Source: an archaeon
Lineage (GTDB): Archaea > Hydrothermarchaeota > Hydrothermarchaeia > JALTZZ01 > JALUTC01
Direction: 5' to 3'
NCBI GenBank assembly: GCA_027051265.1
Contig: JALTZH010000138.1
Location: forward strand, 1-13,627
DNA length: 13,627 bases
Part shown: in pieces, positions 1-7,100 of the stretch
Layout of the letters: each line of letters begins with the position of its first letter
How positions within the stretch are numbered: position 1 is the stretch's first letter
Translations under genes and position numbers: made by a program
The notes under the pieces: generated by a model
Database searches by the model: none
Told to the model about the DNA's origin: nothing
The model's input: only the letters and a program-made list of their open reading frames with translations

Positions 1-711
1 GTTTGGCTTTGGTTTTATAAAGTAATTGGTAAGGAAAAATGTCCAATCGTTGATACATGGTGGCAGACAGAAACAGGTATGCATGTGATAACAACATATC
101 CGAATATGAAAATGAAACCAGGGTATGTAGGTAGGGGAATCTTTGGTATAAAAGTTGATGTGGCAGATGAAAAAGGAAATATTTTAAAACCTGGTGAAAA
201 AGGACATCTTGTCATAAAAAATTTCTTCCCAGCATTGATGAGAACGATATATAAGAATGAAGAGAGGTATAAATCATATTTCAAGAATGGTTTCTATTAT
301 GCTGGTGATTATGCAATGAAAGATGAAGAAGGTTATATAATGATTTTAGGTAGAAGTGACGAAATTATAAAAACCAGTGGTTATAGATTAGGAACTTTTG
401 AGATAGAATCAGCAATCGTTTCACATGAAGCTGTTGCAGAAGCTGCAGTGATAGGAAAGCCTCATGAGATAAAAGGAGAAATTATTAAAGCGTTTGTTGT
501 ATTGAAAAAAGATTATGAACCAAGTGAGGAACTTAAGGATAGTATAAGAAAAAAAGTTCGTGAAATTCTTGGACCTATTGCAGTTCCTGCAGAGATAGAA
601 TTCGTTAAATCTCTACCAAAAACGAGAAGTGGAAAGATAATGAGAAGAGTTTTAAAAGCAAAGGAATTGGGTTTACCTCTCGGTGATTTATCAACATTGG
701 AAGAGGAATAA
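1..711 (+). CDS. acs: acetyl-CoA synthetase-type acyl-CoA ligase, C-terminal part (5' end outside window)
   Basis: The frame is open from base 1 to the TAA at 709-711, giving 236 residues; the true start lies upstream. Family members activate acetate (or another short acid) with ATP to the acyl-adenylate and then the CoA thioester in the cytoplasm. Seen here: the adenylate-forming signature DTWWQTETG at residues 18-26, a KPG segment and FGI typical of Acs, RTIYKNEERY, the GDYAMKDEEGY loop, and the hinge to the C-terminal domain with SGYRLGTFEIESA, where Acs usually has SGHRLGTAEIESA. The end carries PKTRSGKIMRR with the catalytic, acetylatable Lys at about residue 212. Full Acs is about 630-660 residues, so roughly the last third is present. 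The residue after TETG is Met rather than the usual Gly, and several active-site neighbours differ from the acetate enzyme, so a propionate- or other short-acyl-specific enzyme is possible. No break is seen. Confidence 0.93.
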   Translation, partial: VWLWFYKVIGKEKCPIVDTWWQTETGMHVITTYPNMKMKPGYVGRGIFGIKVDVADEKGNILKPGEKGHLVIKNFFPALMRTIYKNEERYKSYFKNGFYYAGDYAMKDEEGYIMILGRSDEIIKTSGYRLGTFEIESAIVSHEAVAEAAVIGKPHEIKGEIIKAFVVLKKDYEPSEELKDSIRKKVREILGPIAVPAEIEFVKSLPKTRSGKIMRRVLKAKELGLPLGDLSTLEEE

Positions 712-811
712 TTTCATAATTTTATTTTTCTTAAGAGGATATAAACGTAATCTCTAAGATATTAAAGCGTGTTAATCTAGAAGTTATACATTAGCTTTAA
801 ATTATTTATTT

Positions 812-1069
812 ATGATTAAACCCAAACTTATTCCTATAGGATCTAATATTGGTTTGTTATATAAGTTGGTATTTTATACTCTAGCTGCTTTACTTGGATT
901 AGCTATAATAGGTTTCTCAATTAGTGGTGGACCAATTATAATATTTGTAATATTCACTCTTCTACTTATAATATTTCTATTATAGATTCCACTACATGAT
1001 TATTACAATGTAGGAAAAGTTAAGAGAGTTTTAAAAATTTTAGAGAAATTAGTATTAAGGATTGGATAA
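812..1069 (+). pseudogene. small two-helix membrane protein frame with in-frame TAG (possible decayed gene)
   Basis: ATG at 812 opens a 57-codon frame ending in TAG at 983-985. It encodes two strongly hydrophobic stretches (around YKLVFYTLAALLGLAIIGF and IIIFVIFTLLLIIFLL). The same frame continues past the TAG for 27 sense codons of a basic amphipathic helix (KVKRVLKILEKLVLRIG) to TAA at 1067-1069. Hydrophobic helices followed by a cytoplasmic basic helix read like one protein interrupted by a stop, so a decayed gene is the simplest explanation; a genuine 57-residue membrane peptide is the alternative. A TTTAAATTA box lies just upstream (796-804) but is too close to the ATG for a standard archaeal promoter. 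No family recognised. Confidence 0.3.
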
Positions 1070-1209
1070 TGATGTGTTGAAGTACCTGTCATATAGGTAA
1101 GAATATAATATTAGGTGATAAACTCGAATATAATTTACTTGTAGAACTTAAAAAGAGGTTAAAAAAGTTTAGAGCTGAAGCAGAACTTCAACTATACAAA
1201 GATACGTGA
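1069..1209 (+). pseudogene. possible gene remnant with in-frame TGA, charged helix
   Basis: The frame begins at ATG 1069, overlapping the TAA that ends the previous frame. It reads Met-Met-Cys, then TGA (1078-1080), then 42 codons to TGA at 1207-1209. The downstream part, from STCHIGKN through LVELKKRLKKFRAEAELQL, looks like a protein (charged, helix-forming, no further stops). I read it as the tail of a decayed small gene. The CxxTC arrangement around the TGA could tempt one to think of selenocysteine, but no SECIS-like element was found. Together with 812-1069 this accounts for most of the 587-base gap; nothing else is seen in 712-811 or 1210-1260. Confidence 0.22.
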
Positions 1210-1268
1210 TTTAAAATAACATTAATTCATTAAAAAATTAAGGTTTTTTTAGAACAATATAAAAAATC

Positions 1269-1275
1269 TTTAAAA
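1269..1275 (+). promoter_or_regulatory. TATA box of the 1299 gene (leaderless-type spacing)
   Basis: TTTAAAA centred 27 bases before ATG 1299, the normal distance from an archaeal TATA box to the transcription start. This implies a leaderless or nearly leaderless mRNA. No Shine-Dalgarno sequence precedes the ATG. Confidence 0.5.
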
Positions 1276-1298
1276 AACAACTGTAGCATTGAAAAATT

Positions 1299-2075
1299 AT
1301 GAAAGCAATTATTTCTCTAGATACAATTTCTTCGAAAAAATTGATTGCAAAAGCCACTAAAAAATATATAGAAAAAGATATAAATAAGAGATTAATAATA
1401 ATAGCAAAAGGTTCTACCAATGCATTTTTGGTTGAAGAAATTTTGAAAAGAGAAATTGATAAAAATAGATACATCGCAGGATATTTAGATCATCACGGTG
1501 CATGTGTGACGGATGTAAACTTCAGGATAAAAGACGTAATCATTGATAGAGGAAAAATTATCGAAGGAAATTTATTCGATTATATAGAGAGGCTTGGTAA
1601 AGGAGATATTTTAATAAAAGGTGGAAACGCTATAGATCGAAACGGATACGTAGGTGTTCTTCTAGCCAGTAAAGAAGGAGGGACACTGAAGTATTATCCT
1701 ATGTTAAAAGCAAAAGGTGTTCGTATAATAATACCAATAAGTTTAGACAAATATATACCTCATGACATATTTAAAATATCAAATATAATTGGTATTGAAG
1801 AATTGGATTACTCTGAAACAATAAAATTAGGTATATTACCTATAGCCGGTGAGGTGATTGACGAAATAAAAGCGTTTCAAATATTGTACAACGTTTCCTC
1901 ATATCTTATATCTGCTGGAGGATTAAACGATAGAATCAAACTTTTTTTACTTGTTGGTAATGATGAAGATGTTAAGAGAGCTGTAGAAGATATCAAGAGA
2001 CTAAAAAACAACACGTTTAGATATATAGTTCCAAGGAATTGTAAATCATGTCAATATGATTGTTCTATGAAATAG
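1299..2075 (+). CDS. conserved protein of unknown function with GSTN and KGGNAID motifs and a C-terminal Cys cluster
   Basis: 258 residues. I recognise this as a conserved uncharacterised family shared by archaea and anaerobic bacteria, but no function is known to me. Visible landmarks: IIIAKGSTNAFLVEEIL near residue 33, an AGYLDHHGACV segment, ILIKGGNAIDRNGYVGVLLA around residues 105-124, GGTLKYYPML, then IPISLDKYIP and a LPIAGEVIDEIKA stretch. The G-S-T and IKGG elements resemble phosphate-binding loops of ribose-5-phosphate isomerase/DeoR-like (ISOCOT) folds; that is inference. The last residues carry Cys-x2-Cys-x3-Cys, suggesting a metal site. The start is supported by the TATA box 27 bases upstream. 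It lies 38 bases before the zinc-ribbon gene on the same strand, so the two may be co-transcribed and both bind metal. Confidence 0.85.
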   Translation: MKAIISLDTISSKKLIAKATKKYIEKDINKRLIIIAKGSTNAFLVEEILKREIDKNRYIAGYLDHHGACVTDVNFRIKDVIIDRGKIIEGNLFDYIERLGKGDILIKGGNAIDRNGYVGVLLASKEGGTLKYYPMLKAKGVRIIIPISLDKYIPHDIFKISNIIGIEELDYSETIKLGILPIAGEVIDEIKAFQILYNVSSYLISAGGLNDRIKLFLLVGNDEDVKRAVEDIKRLKNNTFRYIVPRNCKSCQYDCSMK

Positions 2076-2113
2076 AGAAATTTTTTCAAACGTTAATTCA
2101 TCTTATATAATTT

Positions 2114-2347
2114 ATGTTCAAATCATGTCCAGGTAGTAGTATGTTTAAAAATTTAAGCATCGAAGTTCAAACCTGTCCTTATTGTGGAAATGAGGTTGAA
2201 TTTTTCAGCGATGAAATGGAAGTCGTCTGTGATAATTGTGGTAAAAAAGTTAAACGCATTTTGGATAAGAACCTCTGCATAAACTATTGTAAATATGCAA
2301 AGGAATGTTTAGGTGAAGACATGCTGAAAAAATTAAAAGGAGAATAA
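2114..2347 (+). CDS. small Cys-rich zinc-ribbon protein
   Basis: 77 residues with nine Cys. Order: Cys-Pro-Gly-Ser-Ser at 5-9, Cys-Pro-Tyr-Cys-Gly at 21-25, Cys-Asp-Asn-Cys-Gly at 39-43 (together a rubredoxin/zinc-ribbon knuckle pair), then Cys-x3-Cys-x5-Cys near the end (CINYCKYAKEC). From memory of related archaeal and clostridial proteins, the same CPG, two knuckles and C-x3-C-YAxxC order occurs in small proteins and in HD-domain fusions. That conserved CPG is why I prefer ATG 2114 over the in-frame ATG at 2141, although a TATA-like TTATATAA (2103-2110) fits the later start better. Function unknown; a metal- or cluster-binding partner of the preceding gene is plausible. Its 3' end overlaps the convergent ABC ATPase gene by 15 bases. 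Confidence 0.85.
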   Translation: MFKSCPGSSMFKNLSIEVQTCPYCGNEVEFFSDEMEVVCDNCGKKVKRILDKNLCINYCKYAKECLGEDMLKKLKGE

Positions 2348-3112
2348 CGGATCAACACCTATTCTCTTTAAAACATCTTCTTCTTTTAATATATCATCAA
2401 CATTTCCTTGCATAAACGTTTCTTTGTTTTTGTTCATCAATATTACGTCATCTGCAATCTCTTTTACAACTCTTATATCATGTGTTGTAACTACTATTGT
2501 TTTCTTTCTTTTTATTTCTTTAATATATTTTATTACTTCCTTTTTTGTTTCATAATCCAAAAATGCAGTAGGTTCATCCAACAATAATATCTTCGGATCT
2601 AAAACAAGAACAGCTGCAAGTGCAACCTTTCTTTTCTCACCTTCACTTAATCTCATAGGTTCTTTATCGAGCAAATTTTCGAGTCCAAATTTCTTAATTA
2701 TATTCTTCATTATTTCTATATTGGAATTGTCTATTTGCTTTAATGAAAATTCAATTTCATCTTTAACTGTAGGATTAAAGAGGAAATCGTCAACGTTTTG
2801 AAACATTATAGCAACGTCTTTTCTTAAATTCTTATACTCATCTAAATTTTTCCCAAAGATTTTAACATATCCTCTCATAGGTTTAATTAGTCCGGATAAT
2901 ATCAGCATTAACGTACTCTTTCCGCATCCTACAGGTCCAAGAATTGCGGTACATCTATTTTTAACTACTTTTAAACTAGCATATTTTAGACCAATAGTTC
3001 CATCTGGATATTTGTAATATAAATCCTTTGCTTCAATTGCAATTTCATTACTTTGCTTTTCTAGCATAGTATTTATTAAAAAATATTCCTCTGTTGAAAG
3101 TTTAAAAAACAT
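2333..3112 (-). CDS. ABC transporter ATP-binding protein, ECF/CbiO type, without partner genes
   Basis: 259 residues. All ABC motifs are present: Walker A GPVGCGKS at 59-66, Q-loop Gln105, signature LSEGE at 155-159 (Glu-Gly-Glu instead of GGQ), Walker B ILLLDE at 175-180 and H-loop His211. YPDGTIGL before Walker A and the overall spacing match the EcfA/CbiO ATPases of energy-coupling-factor importers for cobalt, nickel or vitamins. These need an EcfT transmembrane subunit and a substrate-binding S subunit, neither of which is in the window. The start is uncertain: the N-terminus is about 15 residues longer than usual if ATG 3112 is used. The in-frame ATG at 3067 (Met16) gives a more typical length and has TTTAAA-like sequence about 30 bases upstream. 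Confidence 0.9.
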   Translation of the reverse strand: MFFKLSTEEYFLINTMLEKQSNEIAIEAKDLYYKYPDGTIGLKYASLKVVKNRCTAILGPVGCGKSTLMLILSGLIKPMRGYVKIFGKNLDEYKNLRKDVAIMFQNVDDFLFNPTVKDEIEFSLKQIDNSNIEIMKNIIKKFGLENLLDKEPMRLSEGEKRKVALAAVLVLDPKILLLDEPTAFLDYETKKEVIKYIKEIKRKKTIVVTTHDIRVVKEIADDVILMNKNKETFMQGNVDDILKEEDVLKRIGVDPLFSF

Positions 3113-3142
3113 GCAAAATTTCTTCTTAAACTTTTATCATTC

Positions 3143-3406
3143 TTACACTAGTTTCATTAAGATTATAGAAATGAAAGTTAGGATTATACCTAAAGATATT
3201 CCCAACATGAACCTTAAAAGCTTATCAAGCTCTTCTCCAAATCTTTTAACTCATTTGTATTCTTTTAAATCCTTTTTCAACCTTTCCTCCATTTCTCTAA
3301 TATTGCTTCTCAATCTATTTTTCGTGTCTTTGATTATTTTGGCTCTTATAGCTTTTCTGAGTAGTAGCTGAAAAACAGCGAATGATATAAATTTAACAAT
3401 ACCATG
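3143..3406 (-). pseudogene. decayed coiled-coil protein with C-terminal membrane anchor
   Basis: On the - strand one frame is open from 3406 to TAA 3143-3145 except for a TGA at 3251-3253. Upstream of the TGA it reads a charged helix (AKIIKDTKNRLRSNIREMEERLKKDLKEYK). Downstream it reads VKRFGEELDKLLRF and one hydrophobic helix (MLGISLGIILTFISIILM). Coiled coil then a single C-terminal membrane helix is the architecture of abundant small archaeal proteins and of the broken gene at 4500-4830. Splitting such a protein with a stop between coil and anchor indicates decay. No good start codon precedes the coil. The 5' part runs into the 70-base repeat at 3343-3412, so the original N-terminus may have been replaced. 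Confidence 0.5.
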
Positions 3407-3412
3407 CTATCT
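3343..3412. repeat. 70-base repeat, copy 1: unoccupied TnpB insertion site
   Basis: Bases 3343-3397 align without gaps to 4962-5016 (I count 9 or fewer differences in 55). Bases 3398-3412 (AATACCATGCTATCT) align to 6465-6479 (AATATCATGCTACCT), 13 of 15 identical. In the second copy the TnpB element lies exactly between the two blocks. Copy 1 is therefore a related empty site, with TTAAC where the filled site has TTGAC. Read on the - strand both copies encode a similar hydrophobic stretch (SFAVFQLLLRKAIR versus SFVIFQLLIRKTIR), but differences are not concentrated at third codon positions, so this may be conserved DNA rather than protein. Confidence 0.8.
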
Positions 3413-3486
3413 GGATAGTCTTGATATCCATACTCGCAAGAAACCTTTAACCAAAGAGTTATGAGAGTCAAATATATTAATTAAAG

Positions 3487-3494
3487 TTATATAA
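3487..3494 (+). promoter_or_regulatory. TATA box of the HEPN-MNT operon
   Basis: TTATATAA lies about 53 bases before ATG 3543, predicting a transcript start near 3517 and a leader of about 26 bases. It is the only clear TATA box in the spacer before the pair. Confidence 0.4.
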
Positions 3495-3542
3495 ATGAAT
3501 CTATCGAGATGTGGAAAAAAGGTTATAATCGTAAATTGATAT

Positions 3543-3923
3543 ATGAAAAAAGAGGTGGAAATATTTTTAAAAAGAGCAGAAAGTTTTATTAAAGATGCTT
3601 TAGAGGATTTAAAAAGGGGAGACTATGATATAGCAATGTTTCATATAGAGATTGCATGCCAGCTTATTGTTAAAGCTAAACTTCTTGATTTAACTGGATA
3701 TTTTGAGAGAACACACAGCATAAGAAAACTACTTAAAGATTTATCGAAAATGTATAAAAACAAAGAAATAAATGATTTCATCGATAAAAATTGGAAAATT
3801 ATGAGAATTCTTGAATACTCTTATATTGCGGGGAGATATTTGCAAGTGGACTTCGAAGCAAAGGAAGTAAAAGAAGCTTTAAAATTTTATGAGAAGCTGA
3901 GGGATCTGTTATGGACTTCCTGA
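3543..3923 (+). CDS. HEPN-domain protein of a HEPN-MNT pair
   Basis: 126 residues, all-helical, matching the PF05168-type HEPN domain: paired helices with HIEIACQLIVKAKLL at 34-48 and RTHSIRKLLKDL at 56-67, ending in an AGRYLQVDFEAKEV helix. HEPN proteins next to minimal nucleotidyltransferases are usually read as toxin-antitoxin pairs in which HEPN is the RNase toxin. The catalytic Rx4-6H motif of HepT-type toxins is absent: the only His residues are 34 and 58 and neither has Arg at the right distance. It may therefore act as a nucleotide- or RNA-binding partner, or use other residues. Its stop overlaps the next gene by 13 bases, implying translational coupling. Confidence 0.88.
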   Translation: MKKEVEIFLKRAESFIKDALEDLKRGDYDIAMFHIEIACQLIVKAKLLDLTGYFERTHSIRKLLKDLSKMYKNKEINDFIDKNWKIMRILEYSYIAGRYLQVDFEAKEVKEALKFYEKLRDLLWTS

Positions 3924-4255
3924 AATTGGTTTATGAGGAAAGAAAAAAATATTTTGAAAATTTGGATGAATATTTAAAAGAAATAAAAAACATCGTTAAA
4001 AAAGAAATTTCGGAGTTTGAAATATATATTTTCGGTTCTGTTGCGGAGAATAGATATTCCATAGGCTTATCAGATATAGATGTTGCAATAGTTTCTGATG
4101 AATTTAAGGATAGAAAAAAAAAGTTGGATGTTTTTGGTATGTTAACATGGATTTTTATGGATTCCCCATTTGAATTCCATTTATTAACAAAAGAGCAATG
4201 GAACTTCTATAGAAGATTTATAAAAACCGTAAAAGCCGTTCTCTCCTCAAGGTAG
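3911..4255 (+). CDS. minimal nucleotidyltransferase (MNT) of a HEPN-MNT pair
   Basis: 114 residues. It has the nucleotidyltransferase core: Gly42-Ser43, then Asp55-x-Asp57 (GSVAENRYSIGLSDIDVAIV), with a likely third acidic residue Glu88 in PFEFHLL. MNT proteins of the PF01909/PF18765 type transfer nucleotides. In the bacterial MntA-HepT system MNT AMPylates the HEPN toxin and so acts as antitoxin. All three acidic positions appear intact, so the enzyme could be active. ATG 3911 lies inside the end of the HEPN gene (13-base overlap, different frame). HEPN first, MNT second is a common order in thermophilic archaea. The stop codon sits in a hairpin (4243-4283). Confidence 0.9.
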   Translation: MDFLKLVYEERKKYFENLDEYLKEIKNIVKKEISEFEIYIFGSVAENRYSIGLSDIDVAIVSDEFKDRKKKLDVFGMLTWIFMDSPFEFHLLTKEQWNFYRRFIKTVKAVLSSR

Positions 4256-4283
4256 CTTCATAATATTCAGCCACTTTGAGGAG
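4243..4283 (+). terminator. hairpin over the MNT stop codon followed by a T-rich run
   Basis: CTCCTCAAGGT (4243-4253) can pair with ACTTTGAGGAG (4273-4283) with a single G-U pair, leaving a 19-base loop. TTTTCCGTTCCGTTCTCTTT follows directly. The stop TAG is at 4253-4255. A hairpin plus pyrimidine/T-rich stretch fits a transcription terminator or a structured 3' end of the HEPN-MNT mRNA. Confidence 0.4.
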
Positions 4284-4299
4284 TTTTCCGTTCCGTTCT

Positions 4300-4437
4300 C
4301 TTTTATTAGGAGGACTTCATTGGGGGAGCATTCGGAAGGAATGAGACCCCCACATTCTGACTTTAATAACTTCTACCCATTTAGGTTTAGGTTATACGTA
4401 CATATTGGGCAGAGGCAAGAAGTTTTCATTATTTAAT
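4300..4437 (+). other. possible remnant of another TnpB 3' end, with strong hairpin at 4321-4352
   Basis: GGGGG (4322-4326) pairs with CCCCC (4347-4351) and CATTC (4329-4333) with GAATG (4339-4343), making a compact two-part stem in otherwise AT-rich DNA. The overlapping + frame reads SLGEHSEGMRPPHSDF and continues openly to TAA 4435-4437. Archaeal tnpB genes often end in a tail of this kind (GE..EGMRPP..), encoded by the hairpin-rich omega-RNA region, so this may be the 3' stub of an older insertion. That rests on memory of the family only; a stand-alone structured RNA is the alternative. Bases 4256-4299 and 4438-4499 hold nothing else recognised apart from a weak inverted repeat (GCAAGAA 4415-4421 / TTCTTGC 4452-4458). 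Confidence 0.3.
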
Positions 4438-4499
4438 TAAATGTTAACAGTTTCTTGCTCCGTTGCAAGTTTACGATGTTATTTCTTCGATAAATTTTT

Positions 4500-4830
4500 G
4501 TGGAATTCATCGAAGCATTAGAAAGGGATAAGGAGCTTAGGAAGAGGTTAACAAAGCTCATCGTTTCAGAGATTGTTCTGGATCCAGAGATCAAGTTTAT
4601 TCTCGTTGAAAAAAGTCTCGAAACCCTTGCAACAAAAAATGATATCAAAGATTTGAGAAAAGAAATTAAAGACGTGGAAAATAGCTTGAGATACGAGATT
4701 TGATGCTTTGAACAAAAGGATTGATGATATAAACAAAAGGATCGATGATGTCTTCAAGGTTGTTTTGGCAACCCTTGTTGTAATTGTTGTTGGAATAATT
4801 GGTTTATTCGCTTCAAAGCTCTTTATCTAA
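4500..4830 (+). pseudogene. coiled-coil membrane-anchored protein broken by a +1 frameshift
   Basis: GTG 4500 opens a frame (MEFIEALERDKELRKRLTKL, then LETLATKNDIKDLRKEIKDV) that ends at TGA 4701-4703. The +1 frame, open from 4690, continues directly with FDALNKRIDDINKRIDDVFK and one hydrophobic helix (VVLATLVVIVVGIIGLFASKL) to TAA 4828-4830. The halves form one sensible 110-residue protein of a family common in thermophilic archaea: N-terminal ALERD helix, ATK(N/D)DI heptads, C-terminal membrane anchor. Its function is unknown to me. The shift must lie within 4690-4700. No classical slippery sequence is seen, so mutation is more likely than programmed frameshifting. An in-frame TAA lies just upstream of the GTG. 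Confidence 0.6.
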
Positions 4831-4986
4831 TTTATAGAGCAAACAAATTTAGCAATAGGAATCACTTTGAGATCAAGGAAATCTATCATTAAAGCAGTGC
4901 TAAAAAAAGTCACTACCAAAGATGATATCGAGAAACTTAGAAACGAAATTAAAAACGAGGACTCTTATAGTTTTTCTGATCAGTAG
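4831..4986 (+). pseudogene. second, truncated copy of the coiled-coil family
   Basis: Directly after the TAA of the preceding pseudogene the same frame continues open for 51 codons to TAG 4984-4986. It contains AVLKKVTTKDDIEKLRNEIKNE, clearly related to the ETLATKNDIKDLRKEIKDV segment of the neighbour. The similarity stops at about 4960, exactly where the 70-base repeat (copy 2) begins, so the gene's 3' half was lost at that junction. No start codon of its own is evident. It looks like a tandem relic or a fragment joined by rearrangement. Confidence 0.45.
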
Positions 4987-5016
4987 CTGAAAAATAACGA
5001 ATGATACGATTTTGAC
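4962..5016. repeat. 70-base repeat, copy 2, left part (filled TnpB site, ends in TTGAC)
   Basis: Aligns base for base with 3343-3397 and ends in TTGAC (5012-5016), immediately followed by the insertion sequence. The right-hand part of the same repeat resumes at 6465-6479. TTGAC is thus the inferred target of insertion, close to the TTGAT used by the well-studied ISDra2. Confidence 0.8.
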
Positions 5017-5055
5017 AAAGTCGATCCAAGCTTCGCCCTTTAGGGCGGAGTAACA

Positions 5056-5063
5056 TTTAAATA
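5056..5063 (+). promoter_or_regulatory. candidate tnpB promoter TATA box
   Basis: TTTAAATA inside the left end of the element. At normal archaeal spacing transcription would start near 5086, just before the 14-base inverted repeat, placing that hairpin in the tnpB mRNA leader. Confidence 0.35.
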
Positions 5064-5090
5064 TCGAACACTTCATTATATTTATAGGAA

Positions 5091-5180
5091 CGTGGCGAGG
5101 TGGGTAGATTGAGGAAGCTACGAGGAAGGCTAAAAAGAAACGAGCAAAATGTTTGTTTGGTATATGCCCACCTCGCCACG
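5091..5180 (+). repeat. perfect 14-base inverted repeat in the tnpB leader
   Basis: CGTGGCGAGGTGGG (5091-5104) is the exact reverse complement of CCCACCTCGCCACG (5167-5180), with a 62-base loop and a few more possible inner pairs. It lies between the predicted promoter and the ATG at 5223 and would form a very stable hairpin in mRNA or single-stranded DNA. Confidence 0.8.
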
Positions 5181-5222
5181 AAGCGTCGAAAAAAGAAAGA
5201 TATGAAGAGGAAACAAAAATCA

Positions 5223-6480
<1,258 letters not shown>

Positions 6481-6527
6481 AATAATTTATTTAATTTATA
6501 ACGGAACATAAAATCTATACATCTGGT

Positions 6528-7100
6528 TCAAATTGTTCCTTTAAGACTTGGAACGTTTTCATCAACTATGCTGGATGCTTCTCTTAAAGAAAAACCTAGA
6601 GATTTAAAAATCGCTTCGTATAAGTGATGTAAATCTCTGTAATAGAAGGAAACGATATGAAGATTTATTTTTGAGTTGTAAGCAAATGTCTTTAAGAAAT
6701 GTAGAATCAGATCATCTGAAATATCTTCTATTGCTATATTTTTGATCTCAATATTTGTGTAAAAATAACTTCTTCCTGAAATATCTACAACTGTCATTAC
6801 AAGAGAATCATCCATTGGTATTATAGAATATCCGAACCTTCTTATACCTTTTTTATCTTTAAGTGCATTATTGAAAGCTGTTCCTAAAACAATTGCTATA
6901 TCTTCGATTAAATGATGCTTCAAATCTCCCTCAGCTTTTATCTTTAAATCAAACTTGGAATAATAGGAAAGCGTTTTTAACATATGTTCCAAAAATTTGA
7001 TTCCGATATTGATTTCATGCTCTCCATTACCATCTAAATTTATATATAATTCTATATTTGTTTCTTTTGTTTTTCTTGAAACTTCATATGTTCTTTTCAA
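6528..7100 (-). CDS. hisB: imidazoleglycerol-phosphate dehydratase
   Basis: 190 residues, normal length for monofunctional HisB. It catalyses dehydration of imidazole glycerol phosphate to imidazole acetol phosphate (histidine biosynthesis) with two Mn ions in the cytoplasm. Seen: RKTKETNIELYINLDGNG at 9-26, FLEHML with metal His39, the core His62-His63-x2-Glu66-Asp67, the MDDSLVMTVVDISGR strand (usually MDEAL...VDLSGR), and the C-terminal His158-His159-x2-Glu162 (DLHHLYEAIFKSLG), so the metal ligands are all there. The start is TTG at 7100: an in-frame TAA lies 18 bases upstream, no ATG or GTG gives the full N-terminus, and TTTAAG-like sequence precedes it. No other his genes are in the window. 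It is transcribed divergently from copA. Confidence 0.95.
   Translation of the reverse strand: MKRTYEVSRKTKETNIELYINLDGNGEHEINIGIKFLEHMLKTLSYYSKFDLKIKAEGDLKHHLIEDIAIVLGTAFNNALKDKKGIRRFGYSIIPMDDSLVMTVVDISGRSYFYTNIEIKNIAIEDISDDLILHFLKTFAYNSKINLHIVSFYYRDLHHLYEAIFKSLGFSLREASSIVDENVPSLKGTI

Noticed and set aside
1069-1209. TGA in Met-Met-Cys-TGA-Ser-Thr-Cys as a selenocysteine codon
   Set aside because: No SECIS-like stem was found, the neighbouring frame also has a stop, and the likely lineage is not known for selenoproteins.
3111-3371. 86-residue + strand frame rich in Ser, Leu and Phe
   Set aside because: It is antisense to the decayed coiled-coil gene at 3143-3406, which has clear protein-like features; the composition is the complement of a charged coil.
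4411-4458. GCAAGAA / TTCTTGC inverted repeat
   Set aside because: Only 7 bases with a 30-base AT-rich loop; expected by chance at this composition.
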